Below, piece after piece: positions 1 through 7,715 of a stretch of 64,000 bases of DNA (position 1 is the first letter of the stretch; every line of letters starts with the position of its first letter). The translations under genes and the position numbers were made by a program. The stretch is from Propionimicrobium lymphophilum DSM 4903 (lineage in GTDB: Bacteria; Actinomycetota; Actinomycetes; Propionibacteriales; Propionibacteriaceae). The stretch is from NCBI RefSeq assembly GCF_000423485.1, contig NZ_AUIB01000007.1:1-64000 (forward strand), in the 5' to 3' direction. The notes beneath the pieces were generated by a model. That model worked only from the letters and a program-made list of their open reading frames with translations. It was not told the origin of the DNA and searched no databases.

Positions 1-299
1 TTGGCGTCACCAACTAGAAAAACTCGGCGCGATTCAATCAATGTCTAGAAAAGGTAACTGCTATGACAACTCCATAGCAGAAAACTTCTTCTCACACCTC
101 AAAGTGGAGTTCTACCACCAAGAAACCTTCAAAACTATTGACCAATTCATTCGTCAATTAGACGAATACATCACCTGGTACAACACCGCACGCATCCAAG
201 AAAAACTAGAAGGCATGAGCCCGGCCCAATACCGAACTCATGCCCTAACAGCCTAAACCGGATACTATTTAAACCATCCAACAATCGGGGGACAGTTCA
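1..299 (+). mobile_element. Right end of an IS3-family insertion sequence (left part outside window)
   Basis: The window opens inside a transposase reading frame of the IS3 (IS150-like) type. About 30 bases after its stop codon lies the terminal sequence CGGGGGACAGTTCA (286-299), whose reverse complement TGAACTGTCCCCCG is typical of IS3-family ends. I place the element boundary at 299. The left end, orfA and any target-site duplication are outside the window, so intactness cannot be judged. Confidence 0.75.
2..256 (+). CDS. IS3-family transposase OrfB, C-terminal fragment
   Basis: This is the 3' end of an IS3-family DDE transposase (integrase core, rve); the frame is already open at base 2 and the gene starts before the window. 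Visible motifs are SRKGNCYDNSIAE followed by FFSHLKVE, which carry the last catalytic glutamate (in SIAENFF) and the conserved basic residue downstream, then the usual YNTARIQEKLEGMSPAQY tail. The protein would catalyse excision and insertion of its own element. The frame shows no damage in the visible part. Confidence 0.85.
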   Translation, partial: WRHQLEKLGAIQSMSRKGNCYDNSIAENFFSHLKVEFYHQETFKTIDQFIRQLDEYITWYNTARIQEKLEGMSPAQYRTHALTA

Positions 300-379
300 A
301 TTGTGGCCGCCCAAACTTTGTTGAAGTGCCGTGATCCGTCTCTCGGCGGCCCGTGAGGTGGGCGGACTCGAAAATGAAA

Positions 380-427
380 CAAGGTCTGCTCGATCGGGGC
401 TTTAAGCTTCCGTTTCGGCAGACCTTG
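380..427 (-). terminator. Hairpin downstream of greA, probable terminator
   Basis: A perfect 10-bp inverted repeat, CAAGGTCTGC (380-389) and GCAGACCTTG (418-427), encloses a 28-base loop about 40 bases past the greA stop. On the minus strand it is followed by a T-rich run (TTTCATTTT). The loop is long for a classical intrinsic terminator, so termination is inferred. Confidence 0.5.
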
Positions 428-468
428 CTCTTAAAATCTGGGCTTTTTAATTTTACGGGTTAGAAATT

Positions 469-975
469 TTATTTGTCCTCGAAGGGCTCTACGTTAATGA
501 TGGTGACCTCGATGGTCTTGCCGGTCGGGGCCTTGTAGCTGACCTCTTCGCCCTTGCTGTGTCCGACCACCGCTGCACCGAGCGGGGACTGCGGGCTGAA
601 TACCTGCGTGTCGATGTCTTCATCCAGACCGAGCATCTCGCGGCTGCCGAGCAGGAAAATGTCGGTGTCGTCTTCGTCGCCGAAATATGCGACGGTCACC
701 AGGGTGCCGACGGCTGCCTCGTCCGGGTTAGAGGGTGCCTCACCGACCTCGGCCAGACGCAGCATGTGCTCCAGCTGGGCGATGCGGCCCTCTTGCTGGC
801 CCTGTTCCTCGCGCGCGGCGTGGTAGCCGCCGTTCTCGGAAAGGTCGCCCTCTTCGCGAGCTGCCGCAATTTTCGCCGAAACCGTCGGACGGCCGACCTC
901 CTTTAGGTAGGTCAGTTCCTCTTCGAGCTTGTCATAGGCTTCCTGGGTAAGCCAGATTACTGATTCTTCGGACAT
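469..975 (-). CDS. greA: Transcription elongation factor GreA
   Basis: GreA enters the secondary channel of RNA polymerase and stimulates cleavage of the 3' end of backtracked RNA, rescuing arrested complexes. The 168-residue protein has the N-terminal antiparallel coiled coil (about 1-78), with the acidic tip EEGDLSENGGY carrying D44 and E47, and the C-terminal FKBP-like domain ending in PTGKTIEVTIINVEPFE. Length is normal. It is divergent from the mca remnant, a neighbourhood also found in mycobacteria (greA near mca). Confidence 0.97.
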   Translation of the reverse strand: MSEESVIWLTQEAYDKLEEELTYLKEVGRPTVSAKIAAAREEGDLSENGGYHAAREEQGQQEGRIAQLEHMLRLAEVGEAPSNPDEAAVGTLVTVAYFGDEDDTDIFLLGSREMLGLDEDIDTQVFSPQSPLGAAVVGHSKGEEVSYKAPTGKTIEVTIINVEPFEDK

Positions 976-981
976 TCTGTC

Positions 982-987
982 AGCATA
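982..987 (-). promoter_or_regulatory. Possible -10 element of greA (leaderless?)
   Basis: On the minus strand a TATGCT hexamer ends six bases before the greA ATG. If it is the -10 box, transcription would start at or next to the start codon and the mRNA would be leaderless, which is common in actinobacteria. No convincing -35 and no Shine-Dalgarno are visible. Inference only. Confidence 0.3.
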
Positions 988-1049
988 GCGCGAAAGGCAG
1001 AAAAGACGGTTTTTTAATTTCTGAAACTGCTGTGATTAGCTGATTTGAG

Positions 1050-2014
1050 ATGTCAACGCCTTGGTGCATCATTGAGCCTATGGGTTCCGGTTCTAAATCT
1101 TTGGCTGCCGACGGCTCTCAGCTTAGAGTCCTTCACTTCCACGCTCACCCGGATGATGAGTCCAGTAAGGGCGCTGCGACCACGGCGAAGTACGTAGCTG
1201 AGGGGGCTCGCGTGATGATCGCAACTTTCACGGGTGGCGAGCGCGGCTCAGTGCTGAACCAAGCCATGGACAGGCCGGACGTTTGGGCCAACATCACTCA
1301 GATTCGTAAGCAGGAGATGGCCGAGGCGCAGCGAATCCTTGGTGCGGAACACATTAATTTGGGTTTTGAAGATTCGGGGCTGCCTGAAGGCGATCCGCTG
1401 CCACCGCTACCGGTTGGCACTTTCGCAACCTACGACCCAACGGATGCGGCAGAGGGCGCAGTTAAGTTGATTCGCGAGTTCCGCCCGCACGTCGTCACTA
1501 CTTACGACGAGGCTGGCGGGTATCCGCACCCGGACCACATTCAGACGCACCGAGTCAGTGTCGTGGCCCTAAAACTTGCCGCAGACGAGTCTTATGCCCC
1601 CGAGCTGGTGAGGTGTGGAAGACCCCGAAGGTCTACTATCAGATGGGCATGCATCGTGCTAAGTATGCAACTTTGAGCGAAGCGATGCTCGCTAAGGGGC
1701 TCGAGTCTCCCTACGCAGAGCGTCTTGTCAATTGGCAGGACCTCAACTACGAGCACCGAATCACCACCCGAATCGAGTGTGCAAAATACTTCCCGGTGCG
1801 CGACAGCGCGCTGCGCGCACACGCCACCCAGATCGATCCGCACGGTCATTGGTTCGCCGTGCCCCGCGAACTCGAGAAGAAGGTTTGGCCGACGGAGGAC
1901 TGGCAGCTCGTCTACAGCAGTGTGCCAACCAAGATTCCCGAGAACGATCTTTTCGAAGGGCTGCGCCCGGCGGCTGCGGACCTCGCTGACCCTGATCCCG
2001 AGTGGATCATTTAA
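1050..2014 (+). pseudogene. mca: Mycothiol S-conjugate amidase Mca, interrupted by one frameshift
   Basis: Mca hydrolyses mycothiol S-conjugates to a mercapturic acid and GlcN-Ins, detoxifying electrophiles. The first frame (from ATG 1050; ATG 1080 is an alternative) contains the zinc motif AHPDDE (residues 32-37) and YPHPDHIQTH (HPDH at 160-163), and is collinear with Mca to residue E185 (codon 1602-1604). It then runs into nonsense and stops at 1676. The rest of Mca continues in another frame from about 1605 (GEVWKTPKVYYQMGM, ECAKYFPVRDSALRAHATQ, WPTEDWQLV) to 2014. Restoring one G in the GG run near 1607 would rejoin the frames as E-L-G-E-V-W-K. Together they give about 320 residues, close to family length. 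It is either a recent inactivation or a sequencing error. Confidence 0.85.
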
Positions 2015-2026
2015 TTGCACATCAAT

Positions 2027-2056
2027 TTGGGTATTACCCCGCGCTCCGCATAGGAT
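2027..2056 (+). promoter_or_regulatory. Candidate promoter of the infA ribosomal cluster
   Basis: TTGGGT (2027-2032) and TAGGAT (2051-2056) are separated by 18 bases, roughly 150 bases before infA and just after the mca stop. The match to a sigma-70-type promoter is only moderate. The position fits a transcript start for infA-rpmJ-rpsM-rpsK-rpsD-rpoA-rplQ. Confidence 0.35.
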
Positions 2057-2208
2057 ATCTAGTCGGCTCGTGCGTTTAGTGTGTCCAATTACGGGACGCT
2101 CTTAGCCGCGAGAATCGATAAGACGAAAACGGCTTCGCAATTTGAAGTCGTCCGATCAAGCCAAAAGTGGGACGTTCGTCACGAAACACTTTGGAAAATG
2201 AGAGGGTA

Positions 2209-2430
2209 ATGGCCAAGAAAGAAGGAGCGCTAGAGCTCGAAGGCGTCGTGACCGAGGCCCTGCCTAACGCGATGTTCCGCGTTGAGCTGGACAACGGGCA
2301 CAAGGTGCTAGCAACCATCAGTGGCAAGATGCGTCAGCATTACATTCGTATTCTGCCGCAAGACCGCGTAGTGGTTGAGCTTTCTCCTTACGATCTGAAC
2401 CGCGGTCGTATCGTTTATCGTCACAAGTAG
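2209..2430 (+). CDS. infA: Translation initiation factor IF-1
   Basis: IF-1 binds the ribosomal A site during initiation together with IF-2 and IF-3. The 73-residue protein is a single S1/OB fold with the family hallmarks [40 protein letters not shown] and [11 protein letters not shown]. The frame stays open upstream to 2167, but ATG 2209 gives the standard N-terminus and is preceded by GAGAGG. It leads the infA-rpmJ-rpsM-rpsK-rpsD-rpoA-rplQ cluster, an order conserved in actinobacteria. Confidence 0.97.
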   Translation: MAKKEGALELEGVVTEALPNAMFRVELDNGHKVLATISGKMRQHYIRILPQDRVVVELSPYDLNRGRIVYRHK

Positions 2431-2510
2431 TCGCTAGATACTTCTGATACTGGCTAGTCCAGTTCGGGGTGTTTGGCGCGAAAAAGCAAGCAAAAGAGGA
2501 GCAGCTCGAA

Positions 2511-2624
2511 ATGAAGGTTCAGCCGAGCGTTAAGCCGATCTGCGACAACTGCAAGGTGATCCGTCGCCACGGTGTTGTTCGTGTGATCTGCACCAATCCG
2601 CGCCACAAGCAGCGCCAGGGCTAA
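2511..2624 (+). CDS. rpmJ: 50S ribosomal protein L36
   Basis: A 37-codon gene starts with [19 protein letters not shown] and ends with NPRHKQRQG. It carries the zinc-ribbon residues C-x2-C, C and H (CDNC, ICTNPRH) of the C+ type of L36, which binds Zn and sits in the large ribosomal subunit. AAGAGGAGCAGCTCGAA provides the ribosome-binding site. It lies between infA and rpsM, its usual place. Confidence 0.96.
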   Translation: MKVQPSVKPICDNCKVIRRHGVVRVICTNPRHKQRQG

Positions 2625-2880
2625 TTGTTGATGCCCGACCGGGCCAACAACAGCTCCTGGTGAGGTCGACAACTGAATAAGGAATAACAACGTGAGAGCA
2701 AGGCCGTTGCGCAAAAGCTGAACGGTCGAACCCCTGGACGAAGGCCAGGGCCCGGGCGAAATTTAAAGACCCCCATGCAGGGTAATTTTCTTGGATGGCG
2801 AACGGGAACGCCTCACGCACACACCTTCGCAGAGCGGGGATGAAAACCCGTTCGAGAAACTATTGAAAGGTAACCGCCAC
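2625..2880 (+). other. Long rpmJ-rpsM spacer with hairpin
   Basis: This 256-base spacer in a ribosomal operon holds no credible gene. It begins right behind the rpmJ stop with a hairpin: TTGTTG (2625-2630) pairs with CAACAA (2645-2650) and GCCC (2633-2636) with GGGC (2641-2644). There is no T-tract after it. It may be an mRNA-processing or regulatory leader for rpsM; the function is not shown by the sequence. Confidence 0.4.
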
Positions 2881-3258
2881 ATGGCACGCCTCCAAGGAGT
2901 CGATCTGCCGCGCGAGAAGCGCATCGAGATCGCACTTACTTACATCTACGGCATAGGCAAGACCCGTGCCGCGCAAACCCTGGCAGCTACAGGCATCAAC
3001 CCGGACACCCGCGTGAAGGATCTCACCGAGGAAAACCTGGTTGCTCTGCGTGATCACATCGACGAGAACTACCACGTCGAAGGTGACCTGCGTCGCGAGG
3101 TTGCAGCAGACATTCGTCGCAAGATCGAGATCGGCACCTATCAGGGCCGTCGTCACCGCGCCGGACTTCCGGTTCGCGGTCAGCGCACCCGCACCAACGC
3201 ACGCACTCGTAAGGGCCGCAAGAAGGCCGTCGCCGGTAAGAAGAAGGCAACGCGCTAA
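2881..3258 (+). CDS. rpsM: 30S ribosomal protein S13
   Basis: S13 sits in the head of the small subunit and contacts the P-site tRNA and the B1 bridges. The 125-residue protein starts [14 protein letters not shown], has the helix-two-turn-helix segment [10 protein letters not shown], the RGRRHR-like [15 protein letters not shown] signature and a basic tail. An in-frame extension back to 2791 was rejected: ATG 2881 has the family N-terminus and GAAAGG upstream. It is followed by rpsK. Confidence 0.97.
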   Translation: MARLQGVDLPREKRIEIALTYIYGIGKTRAAQTLAATGINPDTRVKDLTEENLVALRDHIDENYHVEGDLRREVAADIRRKIEIGTYQGRRHRAGLPVRGQRTRTNARTRKGRKKAVAGKKKATR

Positions 3259-3295
3259 GCGTTAGCAGTCTACCTAACTGCCAAGGAGAAATTTT

Positions 3296-3700
3296 ATGGC
3301 TACAAGCCGCAAGGGCGCCGGCAAAATAAAGCCGCGCCGCAAGTCTCACAAGAATGTGATCGCTGGAGCAGCGCACATCAAGTCGACTTTCAACAACACC
3401 ATCATCTCGATCACCGACGCCGGCGGCCAGGTTATTTCCTGGGCTTCTGCTGGCACGGTTGGCTTCAAGGGCTCGCGCAAGTCGACCCCGTTCGCCGCTC
3501 AGATGGCAGCCGAGGCCGCAGGCCGTCGCGCCATGGAGCACGGCTTGAAGCGCATCGACGTCTTCGTCAAGGGTCCGGGTTCGGGCCGCGAGACCGCGAT
3601 CCGTTCGCTTGGTGCCATCGGCCTTGAGGTCGGTGCCATTCAGGACGTCACCCCGATGCCGCACAACGGCTGCCGCCCGCCTAAGCGTCGTCGCGTCTAA
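3296..3700 (+). CDS. rpsK: 30S ribosomal protein S11
   Basis: S11 is part of the small-subunit platform and contacts mRNA at the E site. The 134-residue sequence shows the basic N-terminus, the [16 protein letters not shown] segment, the [16 protein letters not shown] segment and the C-terminal [15 protein letters not shown] signature. AAGGAGAAATTTT precedes the ATG. It sits between rpsM and rpsD. Confidence 0.97.
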   Translation: MATSRKGAGKIKPRRKSHKNVIAGAAHIKSTFNNTIISITDAGGQVISWASAGTVGFKGSRKSTPFAAQMAAEAAGRRAMEHGLKRIDVFVKGPGSGRETAIRSLGAIGLEVGAIQDVTPMPHNGCRPPKRRRV

Positions 3701-3726
3701 CCCGAAACCGAAAGGACTGATACATC

Positions 3727-4332
3727 ATGGCCCGTTACACAGGCCCAATCACTAAGAAGTCCCGCCGTCTCGGGACAGACCTAGTTGGCAACGACAAGTC
3801 GTTCGAGCGTCGCCCGTACGCGCCTGGCCAGCACGGCCGTGGCCGCGTTAAGAACTCCGAATACTCGATGCAGTTGAAGGAGAAGCAGAAGGCTCGTTAC
3901 GCATACGGCGTTCTAGAGAAGCAGTTCCTGCGTTACTACAAGGAAGCTGCTCGCCGCGAAGGCAAGACCGGTGACCTGCTGCTGCAGATCCTCGAGTCTC
4001 GTCTCGACAACGTTATTTACCGTGCTGGCTTTGCGGCTACCCGCCGCCAGGCTCGTCAGCTCGTTAGCCACGGCCACTTCCAGGTCAATGGCGTCCGCGT
4101 TGACGTCCCCAGCTACCGCGTAACCCCGTTTGACATCATCGATGTGATGCCTAAGTCCAAGGACATCACTCCGCTGGTTGTCGCCCGCGAAACTTGGGGC
4201 GAACGCGAGGTTCCGGCTTGGTTGACCGTGCGTCCTAACAAGATGCGCATCTTCGTGCACCAGCTGCCGACCCGTGACCAGATCGTCATTGACGTCAACG
4301 AACAGAACATCGTCGAGCTCTACTCTCGTTAA
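3727..4332 (+). CDS. rpsD: 30S ribosomal protein S4
   Basis: S4 nucleates assembly of the 5' domain of 16S rRNA; in several bacteria it also represses its own operon. The 201-residue protein has the N-terminal S4 region (MARYTGPITKKSRRLGTDL) and the S4 RNA-binding fold around residues 90-155 (LDNVIYRAGFAATRRQARQ and LVSHGHFQVNG). It lacks an N-terminal zinc cluster. GAAAGGACTG precedes the ATG. A strong hairpin separates it from rpoA. Confidence 0.97.
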   Translation: MARYTGPITKKSRRLGTDLVGNDKSFERRPYAPGQHGRGRVKNSEYSMQLKEKQKARYAYGVLEKQFLRYYKEAARREGKTGDLLLQILESRLDNVIYRAGFAATRRQARQLVSHGHFQVNGVRVDVPSYRVTPFDIIDVMPKSKDITPLVVARETWGEREVPAWLTVRPNKMRIFVHQLPTRDQIVIDVNEQNIVELYSR

Positions 4333-4342
4333 AAGCACAAAT

Positions 4343-4373
4343 ACCTGGGGCCGGGGAGGTCCCGACCCCAGGT
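4343..4373 (+). promoter_or_regulatory. Hairpin between rpsD and rpoA (attenuator or processing site)
   Basis: ACCTGGGG (4343-4350) pairs perfectly with CCCCAGGT (4366-4373), and CGGG (4352-4355) pairs with CCCG (4361-4364) inside it. No T-run follows, so it looks more like an attenuator, RNA-processing or stability element than a full terminator. Position suggests differential expression of rpoA-rplQ versus the upstream ribosomal genes. Confidence 0.45.
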
Positions 4374-4451
4374 GCTTCTGCAAGCTAAAAAGGCTTGTTG
4401 GGGCGAACCAATCGCGTCATCAGATGAAGGTTGGCGCGGGAAGGAAAATCA

Positions 4452-5492
4452 ATGCTTATTGCTCAGCGTCCGACACTGTCGGAGGAGTACATCAGCGACA
4501 GCCGCAGCCGCTTCGTTATCGAGCCGCTGGAGCCTGGTTTTGGCTACACTCTCGGTAACTCGCTGCGTCGCACGCTGCTGTCGTCGATTCCCGGCGCGGC
4601 AGTCACCAGCATCAAAATTGCTGACGCTCAGCACGAATTCGCGACGCTCCCGGGCGTTCTCGAGGACGTAACTGAGATCATCCTGAACCTCAAGCAGCTG
4701 GTTGTAACCAGCGAAGAGGATGAGCCCGTCGCCATGTACCTGCGCAAGTCTGGTGCCGGCAACGTGACCGCAGCCGACATCGCTGCTCCCGCTGGCGTGG
4801 AGATCCTTAACCCGGACCTGCACATCGCTGAGCTCAACGAGCATGGTTCCATCGACATGGAGCTGATCGTTGAGCGTGGCCGTGGCTACGTTTCTGCATC
4901 CCAGAACAACAGCCCCGATCACGAGATCGGCCGCATAGCGATCGACTCGATCTACTCTCCGGTTAACAAGGTCAGCTACAAGGTTGAGGCCACCCGCGTT
5001 GAACAGCGCACCGACTTCGACCGTCTGATCATCGACGTTGAGACTCGTCCGGCCATCAGCCCGCGCGATGCACTGGCTAGCGCCGGCAGCACTCTGGTTG
5101 AGCTGTTCGGCCTGGCCCGTGACCTCAACGTGAACGCCGAGGGCATCGAAATTGGCCCTGGCCCGGTTGATGAGCAGCTGGCAAATGACCTTGCCCAGCC
5201 GGTCGAGGATCTTGATCTTTCCGTTCGCTCCTACAACTGCCTGAAGCGCGAAGGCATCGAGACTGTTGGCGAACTCGTCAGCCGTTCCGAGCAGGATCTG
5301 CTGGACATCCGCAACTTCGGCACGAAGTCCATCGACGAGGTCAAGCAGAAGCTTGCCGAGATGGGGCTTTCCCTGAAGGACAGCGCTCCGGGCTTCGACC
5401 CGCTAGCCGCTGCCGAGGAGTTCGGCGATCTGGCCGACGACGAAGAGTCCGAGGAGACCGGCGAGGACTTCGCCGAGACCGAGCAGTACTGA
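4452..5492 (+). CDS. rpoA: DNA-directed RNA polymerase subunit alpha
   Basis: The alpha subunit dimerises to scaffold RNA polymerase, and its C-terminal domain binds UP elements and activators. The 346-residue protein ([13 protein letters not shown] start) has the N-terminal domain (about 1-235; [15 protein letters not shown] motif) and the alphaCTD (about 250-320; [27 protein letters not shown]), then an acidic tail. ATG 4452 with GGGAAGGAAAATCA in front fits better than an upstream in-frame TTG at 4431. Confidence 0.97.
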   Translation: MLIAQRPTLSEEYISDSRSRFVIEPLEPGFGYTLGNSLRRTLLSSIPGAAVTSIKIADAQHEFATLPGVLEDVTEIILNLKQLVVTSEEDEPVAMYLRKSGAGNVTAADIAAPAGVEILNPDLHIAELNEHGSIDMELIVERGRGYVSASQNNSPDHEIGRIAIDSIYSPVNKVSYKVEATRVEQRTDFDRLIIDVETRPAISPRDALASAGSTLVELFGLARDLNVNAEGIEIGPGPVDEQLANDLAQPVEDLDLSVRSYNCLKREGIETVGELVSRSEQDLLDIRNFGTKSIDEVKQKLAEMGLSLKDSAPGFDPLAAAEEFGDLADDEESEETGEDFAETEQY

Positions 5493-5542
5493 TGCCACAC
5501 GGCTTGCAAGCTGTGAAGATTTAAGAAATTTGGAGAACTAAT

Positions 5543-6046
5543 ATGCCTAAGCCAACTAAGGGCCCCCGCATCGGTGGCTCGCCTGCACACCAGCGCATCA
5601 TTTTGGCTAACCTTGCCTCCCAGCTCTTCGAGCACGGCAAGATCAAGACCACCGAGACCCGCGCCCGTCGCGTGCAGCCTCTCGCTGAGCGCCTGATCAG
5701 CCAGGCCAAGCGCGGCGACCTGCACTCGCGTCGCGTCGTAAACCGTACGATCACCGACAAGGGTATCGTGCATGTGCTGTTCACCGAGATCGCTCCGAGC
5801 TTCGAGGGTCGCGACGGTGGCTACACCCGCATCATCAAGGTCGGCAACCGCAAGGGCGACAATGCCCCCATGGCTGTGATCGAGATCGTCACCGACAAGC
5901 TCGAGCCGAAGGCCAAGCCGGCCAAGGCTGAAGAGCCCAAGGTTGAGGAAGCCAAGGCCGAAGAGCCTAAGGCCGAAGAGGTCAAGGTTGAGGAAGCCGA
6001 GGCTGAAGAGGCTAAGGACGAAAAGGCTGAAGAGGCCGACAAGTAA
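5543..6046 (+). CDS. rplQ: 50S ribosomal protein L17 with acidic/lysine-rich tail
   Basis: L17 lies near the exit tunnel of the large subunit. Residues 1-120 are standard ([53 protein letters not shown]). About 45 further residues form a low-complexity Glu/Lys/Ala repeat of the KAEEPKVEE type, so the protein is 167 residues where many L17 proteins are near 120-130. Similar tails occur on L17 of other actinobacteria. It is the last gene of the cluster and is followed by an intrinsic terminator. Confidence 0.96.
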   Translation: MPKPTKGPRIGGSPAHQRIILANLASQLFEHGKIKTTETRARRVQPLAERLISQAKRGDLHSRRVVNRTITDKGIVHVLFTEIAPSFEGRDGGYTRIIKVGNRKGDNAPMAVIEIVTDKLEPKAKPAKAEEPKVEEAKAEEPKAEEVKVEEAEAEEAKDEKAEEADK

Positions 6047-6055
6047 AACATTTCC

Positions 6056-6092
6056 AAAGGCCCGGACCGTCGATTAGGCGGCCCGGGCCTTT
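6056..6092 (+). terminator. Intrinsic terminator after rplQ
   Basis: A perfect 10-bp stem, AAAGGCCCGG (6056-6065) with CCGGGCCTTT (6083-6092), starts 10 bases past the rplQ stop. It ends in a short T-run, closing the infA-rplQ transcription unit. Confidence 0.85.
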
Positions 6093-6113
6093 GAGCATAA
6101 AAAGGAGCGAACC

Positions 6114-7202
6114 TTGCGCATCGCCCAGCTGGCTAATTTCGTGAGCCCCACGTCTGGTGGGATGAAAGTGGCTATTGATCAATTGGGCAAGGGATACTTA
6201 AAAGATGGGCACGAACGGCTTCTGATCATCCCGGGAAGTAAAGACCGCGTGATCGAGGACGATCACGGCACTACCGTTACTGTTAAGTCTCCGCGGGTCA
6301 ATTCCGTGTACAGAATGATTTTTCGTCCCGATAAGGTGGCGAAAATTCTCGACAAGTTCCGTCCGGATGCCGTCGAGTGCTCCGATAAATGGACGCTCAC
6401 GGGTTGTGCCAAGTGGGCGAGGACAAACTCTGCTTCGTCCGTGCTCCTAAGCCACGAACGCCTGGACGATATGCTCGCAGACTGGTTGGGCACCCGTATC
6501 GGCGTTAAGACGGCTGTAAGGGCTCTAAACAGGCGTCTGGCGCGTCGCTTCGACACTATCGTGGTGACGAGCGACTATTCGCGGGGAGACTTCGCTGGAA
6601 TCGACGTAGATCTTCGCAAGGTCTCCCTTGGCGTCGACCTAGAAACTTTCAGCCCGCGCTACGAACAGCCAGAGGCGCCCTTAAAACTTTGCTACGCCGG
6701 ACGGATGTCCCACGAGAAGCACCCTCACCTGGCCATCGGAGCTGCCGTTGAGTTGGCCAGGCGTAACGTTCCTTTCGAGCTGCACGTGTTCGGAAAGGGG
6801 CCGGACCTAGCGAAGATGCAGAAACTTGCGGAAGGCGCTCCGGTCTATTTTCACGGTTTCCTGTCAGGCAGGCAGGAACTAGCCGAGCGGTACGCCAGCT
6901 CGCACATCGCGCTTTCCGTGTGTCCTACCGAAACCTTCGGCCTCGCTGTTCTGGAATCGCTCGCGTGCGGGACACCTGTGGTCACGGCAGATCGTGGGGG
7001 AGCGAGCGAGCTCATCGACCCCAACAGCGGCGAGAAGGGCGAGCCAAGCCCCGAGGGTATCGCAGATGCTGTGGAGCGGCTCGCCGGCAGACTTTCGGAT
7101 GATGTGCGCAAGGCGGCCAGGCGTAGGGCTGAAGAATTCAGCTGGGAAAAGAGCGCAAAAAAGATGCTAGAAGTCCATGAAAGTTTGCGTACCAATAGCT
7201 AA
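6114..7202 (+). CDS. Glycosyltransferase family 4 (GT-B), probable hexosyl/mannosyltransferase
   Basis: This is a retaining nucleotide-sugar glycosyltransferase of the GT4 family. The 362-residue protein has an N-terminal acceptor domain with the early motif NFVSPTSGGMKVAIDQL and a C-terminal donor domain (YAGRMSHEKHPHLAIGA, VFGKGPDLAKM, ETFGLAVLESLACGTPVVTA). The EX7E-type glutamates lie in ETFGLAVLE. The start is TTG 6114 behind AAAGGAG. There is no signal peptide, so action is cytoplasmic or at the inner membrane face. A role in phosphatidylinositol mannoside or lipoglycan synthesis is inferred from resemblance to actinobacterial mannosyltransferases; donor and acceptor are unknown. Confidence 0.8.
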   Translation: MRIAQLANFVSPTSGGMKVAIDQLGKGYLKDGHERLLIIPGSKDRVIEDDHGTTVTVKSPRVNSVYRMIFRPDKVAKILDKFRPDAVECSDKWTLTGCAKWARTNSASSVLLSHERLDDMLADWLGTRIGVKTAVRALNRRLARRFDTIVVTSDYSRGDFAGIDVDLRKVSLGVDLETFSPRYEQPEAPLKLCYAGRMSHEKHPHLAIGAAVELARRNVPFELHVFGKGPDLAKMQKLAEGAPVYFHGFLSGRQELAERYASSHIALSVCPTETFGLAVLESLACGTPVVTADRGGASELIDPNSGEKGEPSPEGIADAVERLAGRLSDDVRKAARRRAEEFSWEKSAKKMLEVHESLRTNS

Positions 7203-7226
7203 AAACAATCTATTAAGCCGAAATTT

Positions 7227-7245
7227 ATTGGTATAGCTAACCTTA
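7227..7245. promoter_or_regulatory. Weak DtxR/IdeR-like iron box upstream of the DUF1540 gene
   Basis: On the minus strand the 19-mer reads TAAGGTTAGCTATACCAAT, which by my alignment matches the DtxR consensus TTAGGTTAGCCTAACCTAA at 13 of 19 positions. It lies about 125 bases before the DUF1540 start and upstream of a candidate promoter. It is much weaker than the site at 8534-8552 and may be chance in this AT-rich gap. Confidence 0.3.
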
Positions 7246-7284
7246 CTAAAGCCCATTTCTAGGCTTACCCTTTCCTTACTTTCC

Positions 7285-7314
7285 TTGTCAGAGGCTGATT
7301 AAGTCAATTACTTT
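7285..7314 (+). promoter_or_regulatory. Candidate promoter of the DUF1540 gene
   Basis: TTGTCA (7285-7290) and TACTTT (7309-7314) are spaced by 18 bases in an AT-rich gap ahead of the gene at 7372. A second TTGTCA at 7320-7325 and the palindrome CTAAATCTATATTTAG (7327-7342) lie between it and the gene; either could be promoter or operator parts. Confidence 0.35.
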
Positions 7315-7371
7315 AATGATTGTCAACTAAATCTATATTTAGTAATTCTTCACGTCACGAAGGAGAGAAAA

Positions 7372-7653
7372 ATGGCTACTCTAACAGCAATTAAGTCTTG
7401 TTCCGCCACCACTTGTGCGTTCAACAACGGCGGCTGCACCGCTGGCGCAATCACCATCGGTGGCACTAACGGTGCCGCCAAGTGCGGCACCTTTATCGAG
7501 CTCGACGCCCGTGGCGGCATGGGCTCTGGTGAGAACGGTGTTGGCGCCTGCCACCGTCTCGAGTGTGCTCACAACAACGATCTGATGTGTGCCCTCAAAG
7601 AGATCAAGCTGGTTGGCAACACTGCTTCCTGCGAGATGTACGAGGCTCGTTAA
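7372..7653 (+). CDS. Small Cys-rich protein with two DUF1540 repeats
   Basis: This 93-residue protein of unknown function is built from two DUF1540-type units. Unit 1 has C10, C15, C22 and C38 (SCSATTCAFNNGGC, then AITIGG). Unit 2 has C60, C65, C73 and C87 (CHRLECAHNNDLMC, then EIKLVG). The matching four-cysteine spacing suggests two metal sites, zinc or iron, but no ligand is proven. There is no signal peptide, so it is probably cytosolic. AAGGAGAGAAAA gives a strong ribosome-binding site. It is convergent with the iron-box-controlled gene 7716-8522 and shares a terminator with it. A weak iron-box-like sequence lies upstream. Confidence 0.8.
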   Translation: MATLTAIKSCSATTCAFNNGGCTAGAITIGGTNGAAKCGTFIELDARGGMGSGENGVGACHRLECAHNNDLMCALKEIKLVGNTASCEMYEAR

Positions 7654-7663
7654 GCAAAGCAAA

Positions 7664-7703
7664 AAATATGTGGCTCCCGGATACTTCCGGGAGCCACATA
7701 TTT
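7664..7703. terminator. Bidirectional terminator between convergent genes
   Basis: A perfect 17-bp stem (7664-7680 with 7687-7703) around a 6-base loop begins 11 bases past the DUF1540 stop. It has A-runs on the left and T-runs on the right, so it can terminate both this gene and the converging one that ends at 7716. Confidence 0.9.
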
Positions 7704-7715
7704 ATTAGTAAGTCC

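Noticed and set aside
2791-2880. N-terminal extension of S13
   Set aside because: The open frame continues upstream, but the S13 N-terminus and ribosome-binding site sit at ATG 2881.
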